From GCA-2725625 sp964574215 (GTDB lineage: Bacteria > Pseudomonadota > Alphaproteobacteria > Rhodospirillales > UBA2165), in NCBI GenBank assembly GCA_964574215.1, contig CAZNLR010000020.1, forward strand, positions 1-64,000: 64,000 nucleotides of DNA. Reading direction: 5' to 3'. A program made the translations under genes and the position numbers. Positions 26,486-35,793 of the stretch are shown one piece after another. The first letter of the stretch is position 1; every line of letters starts with the position of its first letter. The notes below the pieces were generated by a model that did no database searches, was not told the origin of the DNA, and worked only from the letters and a program-made list of their open reading frames with translations.

Positions 26486-27613
26486 ATGAGAGTGTTGGTC
26501 AACGCGCTATCCGCCAGAAAGGGCGGCATTGTTACTTATACCAACAATCTGCTGACCGCTTTCGAAGAGCGCGGTGTAGACGTTACCGTGGCCGTTTCAG
26601 AGGAATTCGAAACGACTGACCGGCCATCGGTGCGTCGCCTAAACATATCGGGATATTCGGCGATCAAGCGTCTGCTGTGGGAACAGTCCGCCTGGCGTCA
26701 GATCGTAAAAAAACATAACCCCGATGTATTGTTTTCATCGGCGAATTTTGGGCTATTGAATTGCCCAGTTAAACAAATTCTCTTGTTACGGGAAGGTGGA
26801 TTGTTCGATCCATTTTACCTGGCGAACATGACGGCGCCGCAAGGACTTTGGAATGCCGTAAACAGGTATTTTCGCCGCAACCTGATGTTGATGTCGGCAA
26901 TGACAGCGGATCAAATTATTACACCCACCGTGGCCATGCGTGACATGGTGGCGAGGTGGCGGCCCAAGATTGCCGACAAATGCGCGGTAAATCCGTATGG
27001 GACCATCAATCAAGCATTCAAGCCAGATAACAACGAAAGAAAATGGCGCGAAGACGGCGTACTCAGATTATTGTACGTATCCGTCTACTATCCGCATAAA
27101 GTTCCCAGTTTGGTTTGCCAAGCCGTTGACCAATTGAATGATATGGGCATCAAGGCCCATGCGACCATAACTATGTCGTTGGACGAATTTGGTGAGATAA
27201 AGGGAAGTGCTTTAGATTCGGCAATCGTCCGAGACGCTAATCGACGCGGGATAGTTTCTCTTGGGCACCACGATTATAAGGATTTGCCCGCGTTATATCG
27301 ATCCCACGACGTGTTTGTGTTCCCTTCGGTATCCGAGACTTTCGGGCATCCCATGGCGGAGGCTATGAGTTCGGCTATGCCGGTTGTGGTTTCGGATACG
27401 CCTGTTAATAGGGAAATTTGCGGGGAAGCCGCACTTTATTTTAAGCCGTTTATTGTATCGGAACTGACTGACCGTTTGATGAAATTTGAACGAGACCCGA
27501 CGCTACGGGAACGATTGCCCAAACTGGGGCGAGAACGAGCCGTAACCCGTTTCGACTGGGACGGGCACGTTGAACGGTTGATAGAAACCATGGAAAGGGT
27601 GGCGGCGAATTAA
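26486..27613 (+). CDS. Glycosyltransferase family 4
   Basis: 375 residues. VLVNALSARKGGIVTYTNNL is close in form to the start of the GT4 at 23118 (VLVNGIHAKSGGGVTYLRN), so the two may be paralogues. The donor site has VFVFPSVSETFGHPMAEAMSS. Seven bases separate it from the CgeB-like gene and eleven from the flippase gene. Confidence 0.9.
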   Translation: MRVLVNALSARKGGIVTYTNNLLTAFEERGVDVTVAVSEEFETTDRPSVRRLNISGYSAIKRLLWEQSAWRQIVKKHNPDVLFSSANFGLLNCPVKQILLLREGGLFDPFYLANMTAPQGLWNAVNRYFRRNLMLMSAMTADQIITPTVAMRDMVARWRPKIADKCAVNPYGTINQAFKPDNNERKWREDGVLRLLYVSVYYPHKVPSLVCQAVDQLNDMGIKAHATITMSLDEFGEIKGSALDSAIVRDANRRGIVSLGHHDYKDLPALYRSHDVFVFPSVSETFGHPMAEAMSSAMPVVVSDTPVNREICGEAALYFKPFIVSELTDRLMKFERDPTLRERLPKLGRERAVTRFDWDGHVERLIETMERVAAN

Positions 27614-27624
27614 GCCGAAAATCG

Positions 27625-28854
27625 ATGGCGAATTTCGATGCCAAAGAATTAAAAATTGGTGGGGCCTTCTTGGCTTCGGGTCAGGCTGTTCAAGCCTTCA
27701 TCGCTTTCGGCGTCAATCTCGTTTTGGTCAGGTTTCTGGCGCCGGAGGATTTTGGCCGTTTCGCTCTTGTATTGGCGGGTGCGACGGTCGTCTATTCAAT
27801 TTTCTCTCTCCGCATCAATGTTTTGGTAATCCGAGAAGATAACGACAAACTGGATGCCGCCGCCGAAGAGCGTTACATGTCGGCGCTTGGCTGGGAGACG
27901 ATCTTTTCAACGCTGCTGATTTTTACATGGATATTGATATCAGGTGATATCGGAAATTGGGAAGTCGGCTTGATAATGGCGATTGGCGTCCGCCACTGGA
28001 CTGACAATAACAAAGCGGTATTCGAACGGCGCATGCCGTATCGACAACTCGCAGCGATTGAAACAGCAACGGCAACGGCTAGCCACGTGTTAGCGCTCGT
28101 CCTGGTGATCGGCGGCATGGGCTGGAAGGTGTTGTTCATTCGGGAGATTTTTCTCTCAGCGGCACTTTTTGCGGCTTTTGCATTTACCGGTGGTCTCACC
28201 TTCCGGCGGTTTCGGCTGTTGGGGATTGGTGAATGGAAAGATTTGGCACGGGATGCGCGCGGCGTTTGGTTGGATGCCGTACTGGAAGGCAGTTTTCAGC
28301 GGGTCACGATTCTGCTTGCCGGCCTCATTGGCGGTGAACGCATAGCTGGTTTCTTTTTTCAGGCTCAAAGGCTGGCAATTGTGCCCAATCAGTTTTTAGT
28401 GCCGATCGTTTCGCGTATTGCCGGCAACTGGTTTGTCCGTGTGGAGGACCGGTCCAAGCGTATCGCCGGAAGAGATCGTTTACTGCTCAATATTTTCATA
28501 CCTTTATTGATTGGCGGCATATTGACCTATTTATTTGCCGATCCGGTAGTGCCCTGGCTGTTCGGTGAAAAATGGCGTATGTCGGCTGAATTATTCAGGA
28601 TGATGGCCGGCTTGGTTGTGTTTCAATCTTTGTTTGAGACCGTCAAAGCTTACTGTTGGGTTGTGAAGCAAACCAGATGGTTGTTGATCGGACGCGTGTT
28701 TCAATATGGCGGTTTGTTAACATGTTTCTTGTTAGGTGTGACTGGTGCAATGGAAGCCGCCGTGGCCTTGTCCTTGGGTTTGTCAGTGGCTTATAGCCTG
28801 GCATTTTTGGTGGTCTACACTATTTTACGGTTTACCGAGAGGGATCAAGCGTGA
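27625..28854 (+). CDS. Oligosaccharide flippase (Wzx / MATE-like PST family)
   Basis: 409 residues with about ten to twelve hydrophobic segments and no large soluble domain. FGRFALVLAGATVVYS near residue 45 matches the polysaccharide-transport family's conserved N-terminal region. Such proteins flip undecaprenyl-linked repeat units across the inner membrane. It sits inside a glycosyltransferase operon and the ligase/polymerase lies in the neighbouring block, giving a Wzx/Wzy-type pathway. Its stop overlaps the following GTG. Confidence 0.85.
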   Translation: MANFDAKELKIGGAFLASGQAVQAFIAFGVNLVLVRFLAPEDFGRFALVLAGATVVYSIFSLRINVLVIREDNDKLDAAAEERYMSALGWETIFSTLLIFTWILISGDIGNWEVGLIMAIGVRHWTDNNKAVFERRMPYRQLAAIETATATASHVLALVLVIGGMGWKVLFIREIFLSAALFAAFAFTGGLTFRRFRLLGIGEWKDLARDARGVWLDAVLEGSFQRVTILLAGLIGGERIAGFFFQAQRLAIVPNQFLVPIVSRIAGNWFVRVEDRSKRIAGRDRLLLNIFIPLLIGGILTYLFADPVVPWLFGEKWRMSAELFRMMAGLVVFQSLFETVKAYCWVVKQTRWLLIGRVFQYGGLLTCFLLGVTGAMEAAVALSLGLSVAYSLAFLVVYTILRFTERDQA

Positions 28855-29993
28855 AAGTTTCCGTCTCTGTTCACGGGCGCTGGCACGCGTTTGATCTAGC
28901 TGCCGGTCTTTTCAGACGCGGATTATTTTCGCAATTGACAACGACCTATCCCCGGATGATTGCCCGGCGATTTGTGCCGGACGATATGCGGATAATATCA
29001 GCGCCGTTATTGGAATTTCGGCGTCGGCTCTACGATCGATTCAAACTGGGACAAAAACCGGATTTGCCGGTCGCAGAATCTTTTGGACGATTTACAGCAC
29101 GGCATTTGGAAGACCAGTCCGATGTTTTGGTGGGATGGAGTTCAGCGACTTTAGAAGCCATTGATATCGCTCGTTCTATGGGCAAAAAAATAGTCATCGA
29201 ACGAGGGTCGAGTCATATCGTCCATCAGAAGAAAGTGCTTGGCGAGGTTTACGAAAAGCTCGCGATGAAATTTTCCGGCCCCGATCCCGGTATCGTTGAG
29301 CGGGAAATCGAGGAGTACAGACTGGCCGACGCCATTGCCGTACCGACCAAATTTGCGGCGGATACTTTTGAACTCAATGGGGTCGAGCGTAGCAAATTAT
29401 TCATTAACCCGTACGGCGTCGATCTTACCAAGTTCAATCCGGGCCAAACAACGGGCAAATCCGGGAAGCCCCAAATTGTATTTGTCGGCGGCGTCGGTGC
29501 CCGCAAGGGGGTTCCTCATTTGCTGAATGCCTTCAAGTCCCTCGCCGCAGACGCCGAACTACATTTGGTTGGTCCGGTGGAAACGGGGCTTGAAAGCGCG
29601 CTCGCCAACATCAATGCCGGGTCAAATATCAAAATCCATGGTCCGGTAGCGTCTAACAGTATCCCGGATATATTAAATTCGGCAGATATATTTTGCCTGC
29701 CGTCCTTGGAAGAAGGATTTCCGCTCTCCATGTTGCAAGCCATGTCGTCGGGTTTACCGGTTGTGACTACAAAGGAAGCCGGTGCGGAAGATATTTTATC
29801 TGATGGGGAGGAAGGCAAAATTGTCCCCGCCGGCGACGAAGAGGCGTTAGCTGATGCTTTGGCCTTACTAATCAGCGACCAAGACCTCAGGATATCGATG
29901 GGGCAAGCAGCCCGGGCGCGGGTGGAAAACGGGTACTCCTGGGACGATTACATAGAGCGGTCGATCGACGCCTATGAAAAACTCACGACCTAA
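28851..29993 (+). CDS. Glycosyltransferase family 4
   Basis: 380 residues, starting at GTG within a GTGA overlap with the flippase gene. PQIVFVGGVGARKGVPHLLN and FCLPSLEEGFPLSMLQAMSS (E-x7-Q, a variation on E-x7-E) give the GT4 donor site. It is the last gene of the plus-strand operon; only two bases separate its stop from that of the convergent fcl gene, and no terminator hairpin is visible. Confidence 0.9.
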   Translation: MKVSVSVHGRWHAFDLAAGLFRRGLFSQLTTTYPRMIARRFVPDDMRIISAPLLEFRRRLYDRFKLGQKPDLPVAESFGRFTARHLEDQSDVLVGWSSATLEAIDIARSMGKKIVIERGSSHIVHQKKVLGEVYEKLAMKFSGPDPGIVEREIEEYRLADAIAVPTKFAADTFELNGVERSKLFINPYGVDLTKFNPGQTTGKSGKPQIVFVGGVGARKGVPHLLNAFKSLAADAELHLVGPVETGLESALANINAGSNIKIHGPVASNSIPDILNSADIFCLPSLEEGFPLSMLQAMSSGLPVVTTKEAGAEDILSDGEEGKIVPAGDEEALADALALLISDQDLRISMGQAARARVENGYSWDDYIERSIDAYEKLTT

Positions 29994-29995
29994 CC

Positions 29996-30961
29996 TTACA
30001 GTTTATTAGCCTGATACCATTGATAAGTCGTTTTAAGACCGTCCTTCAGGCCGATGGAAGAGCGCCAACCAAGTTCTTTCATACGGGTAGCATCCAGGAG
30101 CTTTCGGGGCGAACCGTCTGGTTTGGAGCCATCGAATATAAGCTTCCCTTGGTAGCCCACGGTTTCCACGACCAAATTGGCAAGTTCATTAATGCTGACT
30201 TCTTCGCCGGTTCCCATATTCATATGGATCGGGCCCGAATAGAGTTTAATCAGATGAACCAAAGAATCGGCGCAATCGTCAACATGAAGAAATTCGCGGA
30301 ACACCTTGCCGGTCCCCCAAATCTCTAATTTCGGCTGATTTTCGAGCTTAGCGGTGTGCGCCCGGGCCATTAAGGCCGGAATAACATGGCCTGACTGCAC
30401 ATCGAAATTATCGCCAGGACCATAAAGATTACTAGGTTGGGCGGATATGAAATCACAACCGTATTGCTGTCGGTATGCTTCGCACATTTTAATGCCGGCG
30501 ATCTTGGCGATGGCATACCATTCATTGGTTGGTTCCAAAGGACCGGTTAGAAGGGCCTCTTCCGCCATGGGCTGCGCCGCTTCGCGAGGATAGATACAGG
30601 CCGAGCCCAGGAATAATAGTTTTTCCACTTGGTTTTCATATGCCGCATGGATGACGTTGGTTTCAATGGCAATATTGTCGTAAATAAACTCCGCCGGCCG
30701 GGTCGAATTGGCGAGAATACCGCCTACCGTGGCAGCGGCGATCACCACCACATCAGGCTTGTTGTCGGCTATCCAATCATTGACGGCACCCTGGTCGCGC
30801 AGGTCAAGGTTGGCGTGGGGAACGCCCAGAATTTCACAATCTTCGGAGTCGAGGCGGCGTACAACTGCCGAGCCCACCATCCCCGTATGGCCGGTCACCC
30901 AGATTTTCTTTCCCTTTAAGACGTAGGGCGTCTCCAGTTTGCCTTCCATGGCGGCGGTCAT
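29996..30961 (-). CDS. fcl: GDP-L-fucose synthase
   Basis: About 321 residues. The extended SDR fold shows GHTGMVGSAVVRRL near the N-terminus, SACIYP, and the catalytic YAIAK; FREFLHVDDCADSL is typical of Fcl/WcaG. It performs the 3,5-epimerisation and 4-reduction of GDP-4-keto-6-deoxy-mannose to GDP-L-fucose. Three starts are possible: GTG at 30967, ATG at 30961 with AGGGG nine bases upstream and an ATGA overlap with wecC, and ATG at 30949; 30961 is preferred. The partner gmd is not in this window. Confidence 0.92.
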   Translation of the reverse strand: MTAAMEGKLETPYVLKGKKIWVTGHTGMVGSAVVRRLDSEDCEILGVPHANLDLRDQGAVNDWIADNKPDVVVIAAATVGGILANSTRPAEFIYDNIAIETNVIHAAYENQVEKLLFLGSACIYPREAAQPMAEEALLTGPLEPTNEWYAIAKIAGIKMCEAYRQQYGCDFISAQPSNLYGPGDNFDVQSGHVIPALMARAHTAKLENQPKLEIWGTGKVFREFLHVDDCADSLVHLIKLYSGPIHMNMGTGEEVSINELANLVVETVGYQGKLIFDGSKPDGSPRKLLDATRMKELGWRSSIGLKDGLKTTYQWYQANKL

Positions 30962-32205
30962 CTCCACATACCCCTGGTGTCGATGATTTTCATTTCCTTT
31001 AGATCATCCGATTTCAATGCTTTGAACTCTTTGTGATCTGTCAGCACCACAATCAACCCTGCCGTCTTGATCGCTTCATCTAATCCGCATAGCTCAATAT
31101 TTCCGCTATCGGCCAGTTTATCCGGCAGGGATTCGATGTTCGGTTCAACGGCAAGTACTTTACCCTCAAACCTCTGGGCCAGACCCAGGACGATACCCAC
31201 GGCCGGGCTCTCGCGCAGATCGTCGATATCCGCTTTGTAGGCTAATCCTAAGCAGGCAATGGCGCCGCACCCGGCTTCCACAGCGGAGGCGTAGGCCCGG
31301 TCGATTACCCAATTCGGTTTACCGTCGTTGACTTGGCGGGCGGTCTGTATCAGCGGAGTGACTTCCGGCGCCGAGTCGGCGATGAACCAGGGGTCGACGG
31401 CGATGCAATGGCCGCCGACACCGGGACCGGGCTGCAATATGTCGACCCTGGGATGAAGATTTGCCAGTTCGATCATTTCCCAGACATCGATATCAAGCTG
31501 GTCGCAAACCAGCGACATCTCGTTGGCGAAGGCGATGTTGGTATCCCGGTAGGCGTTTTCGGCAAGTTTCACCAGTTCCGCCGTTCTGGCCGACGTCAGG
31601 CGGCAGTTGCCGTTGACAAACAGGCCATAGAAATCGGCGGCCCGCCGGCTGCATTTGTCGGTCAACCCGCCGATCACCCTGTCGTTACCCACCAGTTCGA
31701 TGAGGACCCGGCCCGGAAGAACGCGCTCGGGGCTGTGGGCGATTTGTATATCCGCCTGTACGCCGTGCCGGCTGGGAAACTTTAAATCGGACCGTCCGGC
31801 AGCCAGCCAGGATTCCAATTTCTCGGTGGCGCCCACGGGCGACGTAGATTCCAGAACAACCAGATTGCCCGCTTGCAACACTGGCGCCAAGGCGGCGGCC
31901 GCGCTTTCCAGATAGCTGAGGTCGGGCTTATAGGCGGCGGTAAACGGCGTTGGGACGGCAATGACAAAAACATCTGCTGTTTCCGGTTCGGTGACGGCTT
32001 TGAGGTTCCCCGTGGCGATGGCGCTTCGCACCAGGATATCAAGGTCCGGTTCCACCAGCGGAATTTCCCCCGCATTGATCAGATCGACATTGGCTTGGTT
32101 GGTGTCAACGCCGATAACCTCGATGCCCCGGTTGGCGATCACCGCCGCTGTGGGCAACCCCACATAGCCGAGACCGATGACCGATATCCGTTTAAACTCC
32201 GACAC
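30958..32205 (-). CDS. wecC: UDP-N-acetyl-D-mannosamine dehydrogenase
   Basis: 415 residues. GLGYVGLPTA at residues 11-20 is the NAD site; NAYRDTNIAFANEM near 217-230 and GVGGHCIAVDPWF, with the catalytic Cys at 267, identify the UDP-sugar 6-dehydrogenase family. With wecB directly upstream, oxidation of UDP-ManNAc to UDP-ManNAcA is the best reading; UDP-GalNAcA-type activity cannot be excluded by sequence alone. Four bases separate it from wecB and it overlaps fcl. Confidence 0.9.
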   Translation of the reverse strand: MSEFKRISVIGLGYVGLPTAAVIANRGIEVIGVDTNQANVDLINAGEIPLVEPDLDILVRSAIATGNLKAVTEPETADVFVIAVPTPFTAAYKPDLSYLESAAAALAPVLQAGNLVVLESTSPVGATEKLESWLAAGRSDLKFPSRHGVQADIQIAHSPERVLPGRVLIELVGNDRVIGGLTDKCSRRAADFYGLFVNGNCRLTSARTAELVKLAENAYRDTNIAFANEMSLVCDQLDIDVWEMIELANLHPRVDILQPGPGVGGHCIAVDPWFIADSAPEVTPLIQTARQVNDGKPNWVIDRAYASAVEAGCGAIACLGLAYKADIDDLRESPAVGIVLGLAQRFEGKVLAVEPNIESLPDKLADSGNIELCGLDEAIKTAGLIVVLTDHKEFKALKSDDLKEMKIIDTRGMWR

Positions 32206-32209
32206 TGTA

Positions 32210-33328
32210 TCAGGCCTCTTCCTTTAGTTTTTCAATTATCCGCCCGCTGGCTTGGCCGTCGCCGTAGGGATTATGAGCGCGGCTCATAGAGCTATACGCG
32301 TTTTCATCATCAAGCAAGCGTTGCCCTTCTCCGACTATTTTTTCCCGGTCGGTGCCGACCAGAATGACGGTGCCGGCGTCCACCGCTTCGGGCCGTTCGG
32401 TTACTTCGCGCATAACCAAAACCGGCTTTCCGAGGCTGGGCGCTTCCTCCTGGATGCCGCCGGAATCAGTGATGATGATATGGGATTTATTCATCAAATA
32501 GATAAAAGGCAGATAATCCAACGGTGGTAAGAGCTTGATCCGGGGGTTGCCGCCGAGCAGGCGGTTGACCGGTTCCTGCACGTTGGGATTGAGGTGAACC
32601 GGGTAAATGATTTCCACGTCGTCCCGTTCGCTGAGGGTTGCCAGGGCAGCGCAGATACTCTCAAACCCATCGCCGAAATTCTCGCGGCGGTGACCGGTCA
32701 CCAGGATAAATTTGGCGGCAGGTTTTAATTCCGGGAGGCCCGCCGCGGCCTGCAGCGCCAAGTCAGCATCCTGCTCCAGCGACTGCCGGATTTGCAGAAG
32801 GGCGTCGATCACCGTATTGCCGGTGACGACGATTCCCGCCTCGGGCGCGCCGCTAGACAGCAGATTGTTTCTGGCCGTTTCGGTGGGCGCAAAATGCAGA
32901 TCGCAAATGGTATCGGTGAGACGGCGGTTCATTTCTTCGGGCCAGGGGGCGTAAATATCGCCGGTGCGTAATCCGGCCTCCACATGACCGACGGGTATTT
33001 TTTGGTAAAAGGCGGCCAGGGAGGCGGCGAAGGTGGTGGTGGTGTCACCATGAACGAGCACCCGGTCCGGCGCGCATTTCTCCAGAACCGTCTGTAATCC
33101 TACCAGAGAGGCGGTGGTGATATGGGTGAGGCCCTGGTTGTCGGCCATGATATCCAGGTCGAAATCGGGGGAGATGTCGAACAAGTCCAGCACCTGATCG
33201 AGCATGCCGCGATGCTGCGCCGTCACGCAGACCTGAGACTCGAATCCGCTATCGGATTCAAGGGCTTTGACCACGGGCGCCATCTTGATGGCTTCCGGGC
33301 GGGTGCCGAAGACGGATAGTATTTTCAT
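32210..33328 (-). CDS. wecB: UDP-N-acetylglucosamine 2-epimerase (non-hydrolysing)
   Basis: 372 residues. KILSVFGTRPEAIKMAPVV at the N-terminus, GHRRENFGDGFESI near residue 205 and ITDSGGIQEEAPSLGKPVL near 280 are diagnostic of WecB. It interconverts UDP-GlcNAc and UDP-ManNAc in the cytosol. It is the first gene of the wecB-wecC-fcl operon. The 273 bases upstream, up to the PDZ gene, must hold its promoter; I see no clear consensus there. Confidence 0.95.
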   Translation of the reverse strand: MKILSVFGTRPEAIKMAPVVKALESDSGFESQVCVTAQHRGMLDQVLDLFDISPDFDLDIMADNQGLTHITTASLVGLQTVLEKCAPDRVLVHGDTTTTFAASLAAFYQKIPVGHVEAGLRTGDIYAPWPEEMNRRLTDTICDLHFAPTETARNNLLSSGAPEAGIVVTGNTVIDALLQIRQSLEQDADLALQAAAGLPELKPAAKFILVTGHRRENFGDGFESICAALATLSERDDVEIIYPVHLNPNVQEPVNRLLGGNPRIKLLPPLDYLPFIYLMNKSHIIITDSGGIQEEAPSLGKPVLVMREVTERPEAVDAGTVILVGTDREKIVGEGQRLLDDENAYSSMSRAHNPYGDGQASGRIIEKLKEEA

Positions 33329-33601
33329 GCGACCGCAATTGCCCCCGTGCGGCTAAAGTTTATAAAAATCAAACAGATATAGAGTGAATAAGCCGCTCGC
33401 GCCTTAATCGCAAGGGGCCCGTTTGAATAGCCAGTGGCGACTTCCGCCCCATTTAAGCCATTTATTAGTAATAATTTCACCATTTTATTCAATAAAATCA
33501 CAGGACTAAGGGGTCAACGGTTGTTCCCGAATGAGGGAGAGGCTAAAGTTTACGGCATAATGCCGAAAAAAGGGCGGCCTCACGGACAATTGGACGGTCA
33601 T

Positions 33602-34129
33602 ATGAACCTAAAAAGATTACGGTTCGTCAATGTTTCTGCAGTCCCGATCATGGTTATGGGGCTATGGATGATCTTGCCTTTTTCCCAGGCCTTTGCCGAA
33701 GCGGGTTTCTTGGGTCTCGAAGTCCAGGGCATCAATGCCAAGCTGGCGAAAGTGCTGGATAAAGGCAAGTCAGCCGGTGTGCTGGTCAAGGATGTCGCCA
33801 TCGGCGAGGCCGGGGCGTTGGCCGGGTTCCGCCGGGGTGATTTGATCGTCAAATTCGCCCGCAGCCGGGTTCGCTCTTTCGATGATCTCCTCAAGGCCGT
33901 GGTAAAGACCAAACCCAGCCAGGAAATTACCGTCGACGTTTACCGGGACGGCAAACACAAGTCCTTGAAACTGAAGCTCGGGAACCAAAAAGGAAGCCAT
34001 CACCGAACGACTGGACACATTCAAAGGGGATATCGCCTGGGCCGCTCTGCAAGGGGCGGCCTTCCTGGACCCGGCCTACGCCCACGATCTGCTGTCCGGC
34101 GGCGGCTTCGACGATTTGCTGGACGGTGA
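33602..34129 (+). CDS. Exported PDZ-domain protein; reading frame appears broken near 33990
   Basis: The frame is open from 33434, but the natural start is ATG at 33602, which begins a signal peptide (MNLKRLRFVN..., hydrophobic core to about residue 32, AFA cleavage). Residues 34-127 form one PDZ domain (GFLGLEVQGI, AGALAGFRRGDLIVKF, VDVYRDGKHKSLKLKL), so it is a periplasmic scaffold-like protein related to HtrA-type PDZ domains but with no protease domain. After residue 130 the frame turns into Arg/Gly-rich sequence with no protein character, while the +1 frame becomes coding-like. The real C-terminus is therefore doubtful; see the matching finding. Confidence 0.6.
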   Translation: MNLKRLRFVNVSAVPIMVMGLWMILPFSQAFAEAGFLGLEVQGINAKLAKVLDKGKSAGVLVKDVAIGEAGALAGFRRGDLIVKFARSRVRSFDDLLKAVVKTKPSQEITVDVYRDGKHKSLKLKLGNQKGSHHRTTGHIQRGYRLGRSARGGLPGPGLRPRSAVRRRLRRFAGR

Positions 34130-35735
34130 CGCCAAAGCCCGCCTGGAGCACTTGATGGAGCGCAGCGTCCTGGCCGCCGAGGCCGACGCCGCCCGCGCCG
34201 GGGCACAGAGGGAGCGGGAGGAAAAACGCCTGGCCGAGCAGAGATTGCTCATATTCCGGGCCGAATTCGAAACCGCCCTGGATAATGGCGAGACGGCGCG
34301 TGAACCGGTGGCCCGGGCGCTCTATCACGGGGTGATCGACGAGGCCGAAGCCGGACGCCTGCTGGCAGCCGCCGACGCCGCCGACCGGACGGCATCGGAA
34401 CGTTATGAACGGATCGAGAGGACCGGAAGAAAACTGGAAGACGCGGTCTGGCAGGCTGATTTATTCGACCTGGAAAATGCCGAAGAACGGGCCGGGCTCG
34501 ACGCTTATTACGAGGACGTCGTCGCCCCCAGCCTGCCCGCCCTGTCGCCGCCCGCCCGGGATAAGGCGGAGGAGAATTTTCTTGGGAAATCCGGATTTGT
34601 CGCCAGGCTGTTCGCCCAAGGGCTGGGGACGGCGCTGGCATCGCGGGATGTGGCCGCCGTGGCCGCCGCCGCCCGCCGGGTCAATCGCCTGGCCGCCGAC
34701 GAGGACATCCTGGACCAGTTCACCCGCCTGATCCCGGCGTCCCGGCTGATCCGCGCCCGCGCTATCGCCCTTTACGCCGATCTGCACATGGCGCCGGCCG
34801 AGGCGGTGCAGCGGGGAGACCGGCGGTTGATCGCGGGCACGCGGGCGCTCAGACAAAAGCGGGAGAAATACGTTGTCTTCGCACCTCTTATCCTTTCGCC
34901 GTTTTTTGCCGCAATCATCAATGTTTGGCTCCTCGTTTTGTCACTATTCAAACGGCGGTGGCGGCAGGCACTGACCGAGCAGGCGACGACGGCGGTCGAT
35001 CAGGCCAAGGAGTCAACGGCGGCGGCCCGAAGTGGTGTGGTGGCCGCCTCGGCGAAAGTGAGTGCCGCCCTCAAGACGGGCGATATCAGAGCCTTCGGCC
35101 TGGCGCAGCACGAATTGGCCAATGCCCGCGCCGGTCTCAAAGCGGCCAACGCCGGTTACCGCCAGGCCCAGGCGTCCCTAGACGAGACGTTGGCGGAATA
35201 TGCAGAGGCTAAAAGTCATTATGAAAGTTTAAACGACCAGGAAACCGGCTGGGGTTTGCCGGGGGGTGTAAATTTTTCCGATGAAAAAATGACCCAGGCA
35301 TTGCAGTCCCTGTCTCTACAAATCGCCCAGGCGCTTACGGGCGTCAGCAAAATCGCACCGACGGGACTACCGGCGCAGTTTACCAACCCAATCACCGAAG
35401 AGAAACAGCAGATTGACCTCCCCAATCCCACCGATACCAATCCGCCGGGCCCGCCGCCGGGGGCGGTGACTGATCTTGATGTGGATAAAGCGCCGCCGAG
35501 TTCCATAGATAACATGATCGCAGACATTCAACAGACGCTAAATGATCTCCAACAAGTTGATAACCACACCATGGAAACCAGAACGCAAATGGCTGGTGCT
35601 TTGGCGGCACTGGCGGCGTTGGTCGCCGTCAGCAATGCCATGAAGTTCGGGCGAGTCGGGCTCGGTTTACCGCCCGTTGTGCCAGGTCAATTCGATGATA
35701 TCGTATATCCTGGCGGCAAACCGCCGAGTACCTAG
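34116..35735 (+). CDS. Large helical protein of unknown function, possibly phage-derived, 5' end uncertain
   Basis: 539 residues from a TTG, but the same frame is coding-like back to 33993 (EAITERLDTFKGDIAWAALQ) and open to a TGA at 33972, so TTG 34116 is only the first formal start. Residues 1-250 are Ala/Arg/Glu-rich helices (EADAARAGAQREREEKRLAE), very GC-rich, and resemble helical virion or tail-associated proteins of alphaproteobacterial prophages (low-confidence resemblance). A membrane segment lies at about 254-277, followed by coiled coil to about 370 and a Pro-rich stretch near 445 (NPPGPPPGAVTD). Base composition drops in GC after about 34860. I assign no function. Confidence 0.55.
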   Translation: MLDGDAKARLEHLMERSVLAAEADAARAGAQREREEKRLAEQRLLIFRAEFETALDNGETAREPVARALYHGVIDEAEAGRLLAAADAADRTASERYERIERTGRKLEDAVWQADLFDLENAEERAGLDAYYEDVVAPSLPALSPPARDKAEENFLGKSGFVARLFAQGLGTALASRDVAAVAAAARRVNRLAADEDILDQFTRLIPASRLIRARAIALYADLHMAPAEAVQRGDRRLIAGTRALRQKREKYVVFAPLILSPFFAAIINVWLLVLSLFKRRWRQALTEQATTAVDQAKESTAAARSGVVAASAKVSAALKTGDIRAFGLAQHELANARAGLKAANAGYRQAQASLDETLAEYAEAKSHYESLNDQETGWGLPGGVNFSDEKMTQALQSLSLQIAQALTGVSKIAPTGLPAQFTNPITEEKQQIDLPNPTDTNPPGPPPGAVTDLDVDKAPPSSIDNMIADIQQTLNDLQQVDNHTMETRTQMAGALAALAALVAVSNAMKFGRVGLGLPPVVPGQFDDIVYPGGKPPST

Positions 35736-35793
35736 AATAGATCGAACCTCAAATCGTATATTACCCAAATGCTGAAACCAAGATAGTAATCAG

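Noticed and set aside
33985..33996. Programmed ribosomal slippage at the A-run in the PDZ gene
   Set aside because: A run of five A is short, and I see no stimulatory Shine-Dalgarno or pseudoknot; indel or gene junction is simpler.
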